A DNA stretch of 39,424 nucleotides from an uncultured Planctomycetaceae bacterium (GCA_903871805.1 CAIQIE010000408.1:1-39424); one strand, 5' to 3'. Counted from the stretch's first letter, positions 28,020 through 36,557 are shown. The notes: a model not told the origin generated them from the letters alone. Made by a program: numbers and translations.

Positions 28020-29402
28020 ATGTCGATCGAGCTGGAAGACACAATTACCGCGATCGCATCACCTCCGGGGCCAGCCGAAAGAGGGATTATTCGGATCAGT
28101 GGACCGGAAGCGATGCTGATTGTGTCGCGGATGTTTGCCTCGGAGGAATCAGGAAACCAATGGCAACTTTCCCGGCTGCCACGGCGATGGCCTGGTAAGG
28201 TGAACATCTCAGTTTTTTGCCGGCCTGTGCCCGCAGCATTACTGTTCTGGCCAACTCGCCGAAGCTACACCGGGCAAATGATGGCCGAACTGCATCTGCC
28301 CGGATCAGAACCGATTCTGGAAGCTGTACTGGAGGACGTCTGCCGCTACGGGGCGCGGATGGCGCGACGCGGAGAATTCACCATGCGGGCTTTTCTGGCG
28401 GGCCGCATGGATCTTCTTCAGGCGGAAGCGGTGCATGGTGTCATCGAAGCAACGGATCATGACGAGCTGCAGCGGGCCCTGGGTCAGCTTGGCGGAGGAA
28501 TCACCGGGCGACTCAGAACGCTGCGGGAAGATCTTATCAGCCTGCTTGGCGATCTGGAGGCCGGGCTGGACTTTGTGGATGAGGATATTGAGTTTGTCAG
28601 TCGGGAAGAAATCTGTCGCCGACTGACGCAGGCACGAAATCTGATTCAGGGGCTGGTGGAAGATTCTTCGGCACGACTCCCGGCGGGCCATCGCCGTCGG
28701 ATTGTACTGGCAGGACTTCCCAATGCCGGAAAAAGTACCTTATTCAATGCCCTGACGGGAGCTCGAAATGCCATCGTGTCGCCCATTGCCGGAACGACAC
28801 GCGACTATGTCAGTGCCATTATGTCGCTGGGCCATCTGTCTGTGGAACTGATCGACACCGCAGGATGGGAAGAAACCGCAGACGTGATCATGCATCAGGC
28901 TCAGGAGTTTCGTCAGGAGCAGGTGGAGGCTGCAGATCTTGTGGTCTGGTGTCGGGCTGCAGATCTTACGGCAGAGCAACGCCAGAATGACGAAGACCTG
29001 CGGCAGCGGATGACTCGCAGTGACGCGGACGTGCTGACTGTCAGGACGCGTTGTGACCTTGTTCCGGCGGAAGTTCCTGCGGATGCCCGGGAATGTGTGG
29101 TGAGTGCCGCAAACGGGATGGGTCTGGAGGAACTGCGAAATCAGCTGGCAGCGGCCCTTGGCAGTGCCAATCGAGCCCGTACGGAACTGCTGGGGACATC
29201 CGCCGTGCGGTGTCGGGAAAGTCTGACCCGATCGCTCGCCTGCCTTGAGCACGCCCTGGAGGCCGCATCCAGGGCACTTGGTGACGAACTAATTTCGATG
29301 GAACTGCGTCAAACGCTGCGCGAGCTGCAGGTGGTACTTGGTGAAGTTTATACGGATGACCTGCTGGACCACATCTTCAGCCACTTTTGTATTGGAAAGT
29401 AA
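28020..29402 (+). CDS. mnmE: tRNA modification GTPase MnmE (TrmE)
   Basis: A 460-residue enzyme. With MnmG it installs the 5-carboxymethylaminomethyl group on U34 of certain tRNAs. The N-terminal folate-binding domain starts DTITAIASPPGPAERGIIRISGPE. The helical domain includes RRGEFTMRAFLAGRMDLLQA and GLDFVDEDIEF. The inserted G domain has G1 GLPNAGKS (232-239), the potassium-loop region SPIAGTTRDYV, G3 DTAGWEE, and a degenerate G4 region around TVRTRCDLV. The C-terminus ends in the diagnostic CIGK motif (457-460), with catalytic Cys457. The N-terminal domain is a little shorter between residues 45 and 85 than the E. coli form. A heptanucleotide array starts 31 nt after the stop. Confidence 0.95.
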   Translation: MSIELEDTITAIASPPGPAERGIIRISGPEAMLIVSRMFASEESGNQWQLSRLPRRWPGKVNISVFCRPVPAALLFWPTRRSYTGQMMAELHLPGSEPILEAVLEDVCRYGARMARRGEFTMRAFLAGRMDLLQAEAVHGVIEATDHDELQRALGQLGGGITGRLRTLREDLISLLGDLEAGLDFVDEDIEFVSREEICRRLTQARNLIQGLVEDSSARLPAGHRRRIVLAGLPNAGKSTLFNALTGARNAIVSPIAGTTRDYVSAIMSLGHLSVELIDTAGWEETADVIMHQAQEFRQEQVEAADLVVWCRAADLTAEQRQNDEDLRQRMTRSDADVLTVRTRCDLVPAEVPADARECVVSAANGMGLEELRNQLAAALGSANRARTELLGTSAVRCRESLTRSLACLEHALEAASRALGDELISMELRQTLRELQVVLGEVYTDDLLDHIFSHFCIGK

Positions 29403-29433
29403 AGTTGCGACTTGTTGCCGAACTCGGAACCCA

Positions 29434-29510
29434 GTGGTCAGTGGTCAGTGGTCAGTGGTCAGTGGTCAGTGGTCAGGGGTCAGGGGTCGGGGGTCGGGGG
29501 TCGGGGGTCG
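29434..29510. repeat. Composite heptanucleotide array: GTGGTCA x6, GGGGTCA x1, GGGGTCG x4
   Basis: Eleven units in one unbroken 7-nt phase between mnmE and the second DUF1559 gene. Units change in blocks by single substitutions. The GGGGTCA and GGGGTCG forms are identical to units in the array at 13467-13564, which ties these two loci to one repeat family. Confidence 0.95.
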
Positions 29511-29515
29511 GGGCG

Positions 29516-29529
29516 GCATTCTGCATTCT
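29516..29529. repeat. Two-copy GCATTCT heptanucleotide
   Basis: GCATTCT occurs twice in tandem, 5 nt after the GKKDTCR-type array. It matches the unit at 11293-11313. Two copies alone would be weak, but the same unit and period at both sites make it worth listing. Confidence 0.4.
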
Positions 29530-29670
29530 GGTGAGGAAAATCCATGATTTGGGCTCTGAAAAATCTAAAGACGCGCAGAAAACATGGTCCTGAAGAGTAG
29601 TCTGTTCTAGAATGCCAGGGTGGAAGTGTCGGCAGTCAGTTGTCATTGTCGTCTTGTGGGAAACGGGATT

Positions 29671-30717
29671 ATGCGACCGAAAGTCCTCGCACAGCAGCAG
29701 CCAGCAAAGATTGCGCGTGGCGGCTTCACATTAATAGAGCTTTTAGTCGTGATTGCGATTATTGCCGTTTTGGTGGGGATCCTGTTGCCTGCGGTGCAGC
29801 AGGCGCGGTCTGCGGCCCGCCGGACGCAATGTCTGAATAATCTGCGGCAGATTTCGATCGCGTTGCATTCGTTCCATGACTCCCGGCAGAAATTTCCTCC
29901 GGCGCGACTGATCAGTTACCGCACGACCAACGTCAGTGACCAGCGGGGCGCAGAGCCAGCTCTGGACGAGCCGACATGGCTGGCGCATATCCTGCCGTAC
30001 ATCGAGCAATCCGCGATGGCAGACGAATGGGATTTATATGCCCCCTTTGGATCGCAGCCGAAAGCGGTGCGCATGCGGGCCGTATCGACCTATCTGTGTC
30101 CGGAGCGACATTCCCTGTCCAATGCCGTTGCCGACGATGTATCTGTCGAGGTGGTGCTGCCGTGCGGTTGTGTCGCAGGGCGTCAGTTTGTGCCAGGAGG
30201 GAGTGTCAGCGACTATGTGGGCAATCATGGCGACAATTCCCCGGGGGCCTTTGGAAGAGAAACGGACTTCTTCTGGGGCGGTCGGGGAACAGGCGTGCTG
30301 ATCTCCAGTCGTCCGTTACTGGCTCCACCACTGAAAGACGACGAAAAGCCGGTCGTCCGGCAGGATTGGATGGATACCATCGCCATTTCAGACATTAAAG
30401 ACGGGACCAGTCACACACTGATGGTGGGGGAGTCTTACATTCCGGATGGGCAGACGTTGAAGGCGCCATGGAACGGTCCTGCCTTTCTTGGCCGATACCT
30501 GACACATTTTGCCCGGATTGGTGGCCCCGGGATACCGATTGCCCATGGTCCACATGATCAGCGTGGAACGATGTATTCCTTTGGCAGTGCTCACAATGGG
30601 ATGGCACAGTTCGCGTGGGCCGACGGCAGTGCGACAGCCATTTCGTCATCCATCAGTACTCAGGTGCTTGCCAGTATCTGCAACCGGTCCGACGGTCTGC
30701 AGTTTCCGGGGTTTTAA
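29671..30717 (+). CDS. Second DUF1559 protein with prepilin-type N-terminus
   Basis: A 348-residue protein from ATG 29671; the frame reaches 29620 but adds no useful signal. The leader [20 protein letters not shown] is a prepilin peptidase and methylation site, followed by [20 protein letters not shown], as in the paralogue at 18608. The DUF1559 body includes DIKDGTSHTLMVGESY and the terminal MAQFAWADGSATAISS motif. Compared with the first copy it is longer in the middle (PFGSQPKAVRMRAVSTYLCP and a GDNSPGAFGRETDFFWGG insert). It is followed by a small lipoprotein gene on the same strand, repeating the 18608-20179 arrangement. Confidence 0.92.
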   Translation: MRPKVLAQQQPAKIARGGFTLIELLVVIAIIAVLVGILLPAVQQARSAARRTQCLNNLRQISIALHSFHDSRQKFPPARLISYRTTNVSDQRGAEPALDEPTWLAHILPYIEQSAMADEWDLYAPFGSQPKAVRMRAVSTYLCPERHSLSNAVADDVSVEVVLPCGCVAGRQFVPGGSVSDYVGNHGDNSPGAFGRETDFFWGGRGTGVLISSRPLLAPPLKDDEKPVVRQDWMDTIAISDIKDGTSHTLMVGESYIPDGQTLKAPWNGPAFLGRYLTHFARIGGPGIPIAHGPHDQRGTMYSFGSAHNGMAQFAWADGSATAISSSISTQVLASICNRSDGLQFPGF

Positions 30718-30875
30718 GACAGACAGCGGCCTTCACGACACTGTGTGTTACGAGAAGACCGGGCAGCGGAATGCTGTGCGTGTCTATGATAGTGTGGCCG
30801 GCGGAAGCCATTCCGCCCAGGGTCAAACGAGCTGAAACGGTTTTTTGTGTGTCTGGGTATCAGCAGGATTTGAAC

Positions 30876-31358
30876 ATGCAGCGAAGTATCGTCCCTGGAC
30901 TACCGAGTCAATGGATGTTGGTGGTGATGCTGATCGCTGGTTTGACGGGGTGCGGAGAAAGCCGGCCGCGAACGTATGCGACGCGTGGCCGTGTCGTGTT
31001 TTCAGACGGTCAGCCCGTGAAAACGGGAACGGTCGAGCTGTTGTCCCAGACGCATGGCTCGACGGCGACGGGGCGAATTCAGTCCGATGGCAGCTTCGTA
31101 CTGGGAACGTACGAGTCCGACGATGGAGCGTGTGAGGGAGACCATCAGGCCATTATTTCACAAATGATGATCTTTGATGGCATGGCCAGACATCAGGTTG
31201 ATCATGGCTCGCCGGTGGACCCGACGTATGCGTCTTACACCACAAGTCCTCTGAAGGTCACGATTCGCAGAACCGCGCAGAATACACTTGAACTGCAGGT
31301 AGAGAAGTTAAAGCAGGACAGGGCCGGCGGACGGGCAGCCGCCGGCGGCACGAAGTAA
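30876..31358 (+). CDS. Small lipoprotein paired with the second DUF1559 gene
   Basis: A 160-residue protein from ATG 30876; the longer frame to 30615 overlaps the DUF1559 gene and is rejected. A hydrophobic signal ends in a lipobox (LVVMLIAGLTGCGES). The body has RVVFSDGQPVKTGTVELLSQ, TGRIQSDGSFVLGTY and ACEGDHQAIISQMM, an Ig-like/transthyretin-type beta layout similar to that of the lipoprotein at 19682. The C-terminus YTTSPLKVTIRRTAQNTLEL is typical of planctomycete lipoproteins found beside DUF1559 genes. No catalytic residues are seen. It is probably co-transcribed with the gene 158 bp upstream. Confidence 0.83.
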   Translation: MQRSIVPGLPSQWMLVVMLIAGLTGCGESRPRTYATRGRVVFSDGQPVKTGTVELLSQTHGSTATGRIQSDGSFVLGTYESDDGACEGDHQAIISQMMIFDGMARHQVDHGSPVDPTYASYTTSPLKVTIRRTAQNTLELQVEKLKQDRAGGRAAAGGTK

Positions 31359-31435
31359 AGCTGATTCGGGCATGGTAAAATGCACTCCCGGGTAAATTGT
31401 GGAAAAGAGCTTTGGCACTGAAGGTTTGATTGAGT

Positions 31436-31930
31436 ATGAAGATTCGGTTCGTCACAGCGGGGGGAACGATTGACAAGGTCTACTTTGATCAACTCAGCCA
31501 GTACCAGGTGGGACCTCCGGGCGTAGAGCGGATTCTTAAGGATCTTCCGGTGGCCTTTGAGTACGAGATAGAGTCCATCATGCGGAAGGACAGTCTGGAC
31601 ATGACGGAAGCGGATCGGGACGCTGTTGCTGCGGCGGTGGAACGAGCACCCGAATCACTGATTGTGATCACGCATGGGACAGACACCATGATTGAAACAG
31701 CGAAACGGTTGGCGGAGATTCCGGGAAAGCGAATTGTGCTGACGGGAGCGATGCAGCCAGCGGGTTTTCGAAATTCCGACGCCGTGTTCAACGTCGGGTT
31801 TGCACTGGGAGTTTTGCAGTCGGCGCTGGAAAGTGGTGCATGGATTGCCATGAGCGGCCAGGTTTTTGAACCGAACAGAGTTCGTAAGAATCGCGATCGG
31901 GGAGTTTTTGAGCGGATCGATTCGCTGTGA
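31436..31930 (+). CDS. Single-domain asparaginase-like protein
   Basis: A 164-residue protein; ATG 31436 (MKIRFVTAGG) is used, and TTG 31430 is possible because AAGG lies 5 nt before it. It corresponds to the N-terminal catalytic domain of type I/II L-asparaginases: FVTAGGTIDKV holds the first catalytic Thr and VITHGTDTMIETAKRL the second Thr-Asp. IVLTGAMQPAGFRNSDAVFN and AWIAMSGQVFEPNRVRKN complete the domain. The ~150-residue C-terminal domain of full asparaginases is absent. The frame closes cleanly with DRGVFERIDSL, so this looks like a natural short family member and not a broken gene. Amidohydrolase activity is likely, but the substrate is uncertain. Confidence 0.85.
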   Translation: MKIRFVTAGGTIDKVYFDQLSQYQVGPPGVERILKDLPVAFEYEIESIMRKDSLDMTEADRDAVAAAVERAPESLIVITHGTDTMIETAKRLAEIPGKRIVLTGAMQPAGFRNSDAVFNVGFALGVLQSALESGAWIAMSGQVFEPNRVRKNRDRGVFERIDSL

Positions 31931-32311
31931 AATTCCCGGCGGTAACCGGCTCCGCAGTGCAGGGATGACTCTGACGTTCCGCCTCCGATATCCTGCCAGA
32001 CGCAACCTGCGGCTGTAAAAGCCTTTAAAAATACGGGAAATTTGTTCGAGGAACGGCTTTTTGCGGCGAATCCGGTTGCGGGGGCAGGGAAATTCGACGC
32101 AGACGTTTTCCGGAATTCCTCCAGGAAACCGGACTTCCTGAAATGCATCGATACCCGCTGAGCACCGGATTGAGTATTATTTTCCCCGGGGGACGTTCCG
32201 CGCGGAGCGTTCCTGACGCAGTGCTGAGACATCCGCTCAGGGATTTCCCGCTGCGTGGGGTGTTCTGACAAGTAAAGCGGATTTGCCTCCGCATTTGGCC
32301 TCATTGACATA
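31931..32311. other. Intergenic region upstream of yidC, no supported gene
   Basis: About 380 bp. Minus frames running through it (31489-32355, 32025-32294) overlap the asparaginase-like gene or yidC and have no motifs. No rnpA or rpmH gene, often found before yidC, is present. No terminator is evident. Confidence 0.5.
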
Positions 32312-34537
32312 ATGACTATGGAAAATCGTCGTCTTTTTATTTTTCTATTGTCCACGATGACGTTTTTGTGGATCTGGTCCAGTTATCTGGCACCAAAGCC
32401 TCCTGAGCCGGAGGTGGCAACGGAAGATGTTGCCCAGGAACAGTCCGCGGCAGAGGCCGGTGAATTGAAAGCCGGTGAATTATCGGCCAGTGGGTTGCAG
32501 CCGGGTGAAACCCCCAAGGCTCAGGGCACTGAGGCGGCGTCGGTTCAAAGTGCTGCTGCAACGCCAGAGGTGCCGGCTGTTCAGATTCCGGAATATGAAC
32601 GCACCAGTGTCACACTCGGATCGCTTCAGGCAGAGAGTGGTTATGCACTGGAAGTGATTCTGACATCGGCCGGAGCAGCCGTGGAAAGTGTGTCTCTGAC
32701 ATCACCGCAGTTTCACGACCTGCAGGATGTCAGCAAAGCAGCTCGGATTATCGGAAATAACCTGACAGAGGATCGGACCCTGTCCACGTCTGTTTCGGAA
32801 GTGGATCGACTGCTGCTTGCACAGGGACAGTCGCTGGAAACAGTGAACTGGAAGCTCGCGAAATCTGAAACGACTGAAAAGGCCGCAACTGCTGTCTGGG
32901 AATATGACTCGCCCGACGGACAATTGCGACTCCGCAAGACCTACACTCTGCCACGATCAAAGTTAACGGCTGCCGAACTGGCAAGTGCCTGGCGTGAGGA
33001 TCCCTCCCTGTACACCGTCACATTGACACTGGATGTCATAAACCTGACGGCTCAGCAGCAGCAGGTGGACTATGAGCTGCAGGGACCGGTCGGACTTCTG
33101 CTGGAAAACAAAGAGCACACCTTTAAGTATCATGACATTCACATCGAGTTTGCAGACAGTAAGGCCGTCTCGCTGAACATTGCTGCGCTGCAAGGCTACT
33201 GTGATCGGATTGACGAAGAACTGGGATACCGCGCTTCGCTGTCGGAACAGCGGGATCGCCTCAAGGAAGATCGTGAATGGATGACGGTCCCGCGTTATGC
33301 GGGCGTTGACGTGCAGTTCTTCTCGGCGATGGTGGCCCCGTTGTCCGATGCTGCACCCGAAGCCGACAAACTGACAGCCGTCACATGGATTGATCGTACC
33401 TATCCGATGCTGATCGCTCCGGACATTCGAGAGCGTACGGAGCCTTTCTTTGTCGCAAGGATTATGAAGGGATTGTGGACCGCGTTTGCCGGCCGCGAAG
33501 TGGATCCCCGAACTGCGGATCTCAGCTTTCGAATTGCCAGTGCCCCGCTGACCATTCAGGCCAACGGCACTGTTTCGCACAAATATGCCTTTTTTGTGGG
33601 ACCAAAGCGTCGGGAACTGCTGGATCCGGAACCGTTTGCCGCCGGTCAGGTGTTGAACTACGGCTGGTTTGGACCCGTGGCTCGTGTCATGCACTTCCTG
33701 CTGGATTTCTTCCATCGCCTTGGTTTGCCTTATGTGCTGGCGATTGCGTGCCTGACAATTCTTGTACGCGGATGTTTGTTTCCGCTGTCAAAGAAGCAGG
33801 CCATTATGGCCGCGCGGCAGAAAGAGCTGCAGCCGCAACTGAAGGCACTCAAGGAAAAGTATGCCGACGATCAGCAGCAATTTGCCCGCGCCCAGATGGA
33901 ACTCTGGCGCAAAAATAACATTAACCCCCTGTCCGGCTGTCTTCCGCTGTTTCTGCAGCTGCCGATTTTTGTAGGACTGTACACCGCATTAAATTCCGCA
34001 GTGGATCTGCGCGGTCAGTCTTTCCTGTGGATCGACAACCTTGCAGCACCGGATGCGCTGTTCCGGTTGCCGTTTGCTCTGCCGTTTGGGATGGGACATG
34101 ACTTCAGCATTCTGCCTCTGTGCACCGTGGCCCTCTTTCTGACTCAGCAGAAGATGTTTATGCCGCCCGCTCAGGATGAGCAGCAGGAAATGCAGTATAA
34201 GATGATGAATATGATGACCGGAGTGATGGGCATCTTCTTCTGGCACCAGCCAGCAGGCTTGTGTGTGTACTTCATCGCCTCCAGCATCTGGAGCATTGCC
34301 GAACGCAAACTGCTGGGAACCGCAAAGCCGGCTGCTCCAGGTGGCGCTGCCGAACTGCTGATTCCTGAGGAATCTGCCAGGTTCTCCGGGAATGCAAAGA
34401 ATGCTGCACGAAAGCCCGAAGCACCAGCAAAGCCCGGCTTCTTTCAGAAGCTTCTGGATGCTGCCGCAGATGCGCAAAAGCAGGCAGAAAGTCAACGACT
34501 TCGCGACGGCCGCAAAGGCAAGAAGAAGCAGGACTGA
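32312..34537 (+). CDS. yidC: Membrane protein insertase YidC
   Basis: A 741-residue Gram-negative type YidC that inserts and folds inner-membrane proteins with or without Sec. The first membrane segment is RRLFIFLLSTMTFLWIWSSY. A long variable Ala/Glu-rich linker follows, then a large periplasmic beta domain (about residues 100-450). The conserved insertase core includes GCLFPLSKKQAIMAARQKEL, LKEKYADDQQQFARAQMELW, NINPLSGCLPLFLQLPIF and VGLYTALNSAVDLR; the later helices include CVYFIASSIWSIAERKLL. The expected groove Arg lies within the first core helix (TILVRGCLFP). The C-terminal ~60 residues are basic (DGRKGKKKQD), which may contact ribosomes. There is an alternative ATG at 32318. Confidence 0.95.
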   Translation: MTMENRRLFIFLLSTMTFLWIWSSYLAPKPPEPEVATEDVAQEQSAAEAGELKAGELSASGLQPGETPKAQGTEAASVQSAAATPEVPAVQIPEYERTSVTLGSLQAESGYALEVILTSAGAAVESVSLTSPQFHDLQDVSKAARIIGNNLTEDRTLSTSVSEVDRLLLAQGQSLETVNWKLAKSETTEKAATAVWEYDSPDGQLRLRKTYTLPRSKLTAAELASAWREDPSLYTVTLTLDVINLTAQQQQVDYELQGPVGLLLENKEHTFKYHDIHIEFADSKAVSLNIAALQGYCDRIDEELGYRASLSEQRDRLKEDREWMTVPRYAGVDVQFFSAMVAPLSDAAPEADKLTAVTWIDRTYPMLIAPDIRERTEPFFVARIMKGLWTAFAGREVDPRTADLSFRIASAPLTIQANGTVSHKYAFFVGPKRRELLDPEPFAAGQVLNYGWFGPVARVMHFLLDFFHRLGLPYVLAIACLTILVRGCLFPLSKKQAIMAARQKELQPQLKALKEKYADDQQQFARAQMELWRKNNINPLSGCLPLFLQLPIFVGLYTALNSAVDLRGQSFLWIDNLAAPDALFRLPFALPFGMGHDFSILPLCTVALFLTQQKMFMPPAQDEQQEMQYKMMNMMTGVMGIFFWHQPAGLCVYFIASSIWSIAERKLLGTAKPAAPGGAAELLIPEESARFSGNAKNAARKPEAPAKPGFFQKLLDAAADAQKQAESQRLRDGRKGKKKQD

Positions 34538-34594
34538 CCAATCGACAGCGTCTGAAATTTCAGAAATCTGAGGGTGAATGGCAGGCAGGGTGGA

Positions 34595-35050
34595 ATGATG
34601 ACTGAAGCTGCTGAACAACCATTGACTGCTATCCTGATGGTGGACCATGGATCGCGCAGGGCAGAGAGCAACCAGTTGCTGCACGATGCAGCACGAAGGT
34701 TCCAAAAACAGTCCGGGTATTCCATTGTCCAGCCTGCCCACATGGAACTGGCTGAGCCCAGCATTCGTCAGGCCTTTGATCAATGCGTCAGTCTCGGTGC
34801 CACGCGCGTCGTGGTGTTTCCATGGTTTCTGTCTCCAGGCAGGCACTGGACGGAAGACATTCCCGAGTTAGTTCAAAAGGCTGCGGCGCATCATCCCGCC
34901 GTGGAATGGCTTGTCACTCCGCCCTTCGGTATGCATCCCGGGTTAATGACAGCCGTGAATGATCGCATCGACGTCAGTGTCCGAAAATATGAAGCAGAGC
35001 GAGTCTCTGACGACGCAGGGATTGTGGCCGGACAGGACCTTCCCGTTTGA
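34595..35050 (+). CDS. CbiX/SirB-like chelatase domain protein
   Basis: A 151-residue protein from ATG 34595; an ATG at 34598 is equally plausible, and a GGGTGGA stretch is upstream. It matches single-domain CbiX-type chelatases (sirohydrochlorin cobalt- or ferrochelatases, about 120-150 residues). The metal-binding His is in LMVDHGSRRAESNQLL. Then come VQPAHMELAEPSIRQAFDQC, VVVFPWFLSPGRHWTEDIPE (second His candidate) and WLVTPPFGMHPGLM. The C-terminal tail (EAERVSDDAGIVAGQDLPV) is not conserved-looking. No cobalamin or siroheme gene is adjacent, so the metal and product are not known. It lies 57 bp after yidC and 79 bp before the RND adaptor. Confidence 0.85.
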   Translation: MMTEAAEQPLTAILMVDHGSRRAESNQLLHDAARRFQKQSGYSIVQPAHMELAEPSIRQAFDQCVSLGATRVVVFPWFLSPGRHWTEDIPELVQKAAAHHPAVEWLVTPPFGMHPGLMTAVNDRIDVSVRKYEAERVSDDAGIVAGQDLPV

Positions 35051-35129
35051 AAACTGGTCAGTGTTTTGTTTCCCCGTACGACCCGCCTGCAACTCACCCG
35101 CCTCTGAAGACACCCTGAGATTACGGCGC

Positions 35130-36362
35130 ATGAAACTCAGTTCCCGAAGAATCCGCCTGTTTTGCTCAGTTGCCTTGGTGATGTGCTGGGGATGTGGTCG
35201 GCAGGCGCCCGCACCTGTACCCTCAAAACCGCTCAACGTATTTTACGTCACGCCGGTGGCGCAGGACGTCACTGAGGAAGAAGAATTCACAGGTCGGACA
35301 GCACCGACGGAGCGGATTGAATTGCGAGCCCGGGTCAGTGGATATCTGCAGCAGCTGGACTTCGCAGAAGGCAAACCTGTTGCCCGGGACCAGATCTTGT
35401 TTCAAATCGACAAGCGGCCATTTCTGGCCGAAGAAAAGCGTACCGCGGCGGCTGTCAGCCAGTTTGAAGCCCGCGCCCTGCGACTGGAAAGTCAGGAACA
35501 GCGAGCCCGCTCGTTGTTCGAAAAACGGGCCATGTCCGAAGAAGAATATGAGGCTGTGAAGTATGAAATGACGGAAGCGCAGGCCTCATGGAAGGCATCA
35601 CTGGCATCGCACGAAATGGCCAGATTAGATCTCGAGTTTACAGAAGTGCGAGCACCGATTGCCGGCATGATCGGACAACGACAGGTCGATCCCGGGAATC
35701 TGGTTGTCGCAGATCAAACGCTGCTGGCCACAATTGTGCCGACAGAGAAAATCTATGTGTACTTTGACATGGACGAACGCACCGTACTAAGACTCCGCCG
35801 AATGCAGCATTCCGGAGAAATCCAGACCGGGCTGGATGAACCTGTCACCGTCAGAATTGCGCTGGCCGATGCGGATGAGTTTTCCATTTCCGGTGTGGTG
35901 AATTTTCAGGACAACGAAATTGATGCATCCACAGGCACCCTGCGGATTCGTGCGACCGTCGAAAATGCCGCCGGATTGTTGTCACCGGGCCTGTTTGTCA
36001 GAATCAAGTACCCTGTTGGTGGTCCAAAATCCTCACTTCTGATTCCGGAAGAGTGTCTGGCCTCGGATCAGGGCCGCCCGTTTGTCTTTGTCGTAGCCGC
36101 CAACGACGGGCAGCAGACCGCCGAGGCTCGTTACATCGAACTGGGCCCCCTTTTGGGAGCCATGCGGGTCGTCAGAAGCGGGTTGAATGCAGAAGATCAT
36201 GTGATCGCCACCGGCTTACAGCGGCTGCGCAGAAACGCAGAAATCATCGCGAAACAGCTTGAGCCGACGTCACAGTCTGATGGGACAGATGCACCCTCAG
36301 GAAAATCGGCAGCCGACGAAGCAGCCACAGGTTTGCCTGAAAAGCAGAAGCAACAGGGCTGA
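35130..36362 (+). CDS. RND-type efflux periplasmic adaptor (membrane fusion protein), lipoprotein
   Basis: A 410-residue protein from ATG 35130; the frame extends to 34959 over the CbiX-like gene and is rejected. The signal ends in a lipobox-like LVMCWGCGR, so it is probably a lipoprotein. The family layout is complete: EEFTGRTAPTERIELRARVSG, lipoyl half DFAEGKPVARDQILFQID, an alpha-hairpin (EEKRTAAAVSQFEARALRLE to EASWKASLASHE-type helices), EVRAPIAGMIGQRQVDPGNLV, a beta-barrel, and a membrane-proximal domain with VIATGLQRLRRNAEIIAKQ. It resembles AcrA/MexA/MdtA adaptors. The usual RND pump gene does not follow; the next gene is an antiporter, so the partner pump must be elsewhere or the locus is incomplete. 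Confidence 0.92.
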   Translation: MKLSSRRIRLFCSVALVMCWGCGRQAPAPVPSKPLNVFYVTPVAQDVTEEEEFTGRTAPTERIELRARVSGYLQQLDFAEGKPVARDQILFQIDKRPFLAEEKRTAAAVSQFEARALRLESQEQRARSLFEKRAMSEEEYEAVKYEMTEAQASWKASLASHEMARLDLEFTEVRAPIAGMIGQRQVDPGNLVVADQTLLATIVPTEKIYVYFDMDERTVLRLRRMQHSGEIQTGLDEPVTVRIALADADEFSISGVVNFQDNEIDASTGTLRIRATVENAAGLLSPGLFVRIKYPVGGPKSSLLIPEECLASDQGRPFVFVVAANDGQQTAEARYIELGPLLGAMRVVRSGLNAEDHVIATGLQRLRRNAEIIAKQLEPTSQSDGTDAPSGKSAADEAATGLPEKQKQQG

Positions 36363-36543
36363 AGATTTATCCAAAATTGCAGGCGCAACCCCGACTGGAA
36401 AGTAGCCTGTCTTACCCGACTGTGGGGCTGGTTTGGGGGCGATAAGATCGACCTGCGGAAGAGTGCACAAAAGGCAAAGACAGCGTGCGCAAAAAACAGA
36501 GACCGACCGATAATCAATGAGGCCTTCTGTTGTTTGAACATGT

Positions 36544-36557
36544 ATTGTCTGGACAAT
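36544..36557. promoter_or_regulatory. ATTGTC-TG-GACAAT palindrome before the antiporter
   Basis: A perfect 6-bp inverted repeat with a 2-nt spacer, about 95 nt upstream of the antiporter ATG in a 288-bp non-coding stretch. It has operator-like size and symmetry. No other copy was noticed, so regulation is speculative. Confidence 0.25.

Noticed and set aside
32963..33715. Long minus frames inside yidC (also 33989-34846)
   Set aside because: Shadows of the yidC coding sequence with no motif.
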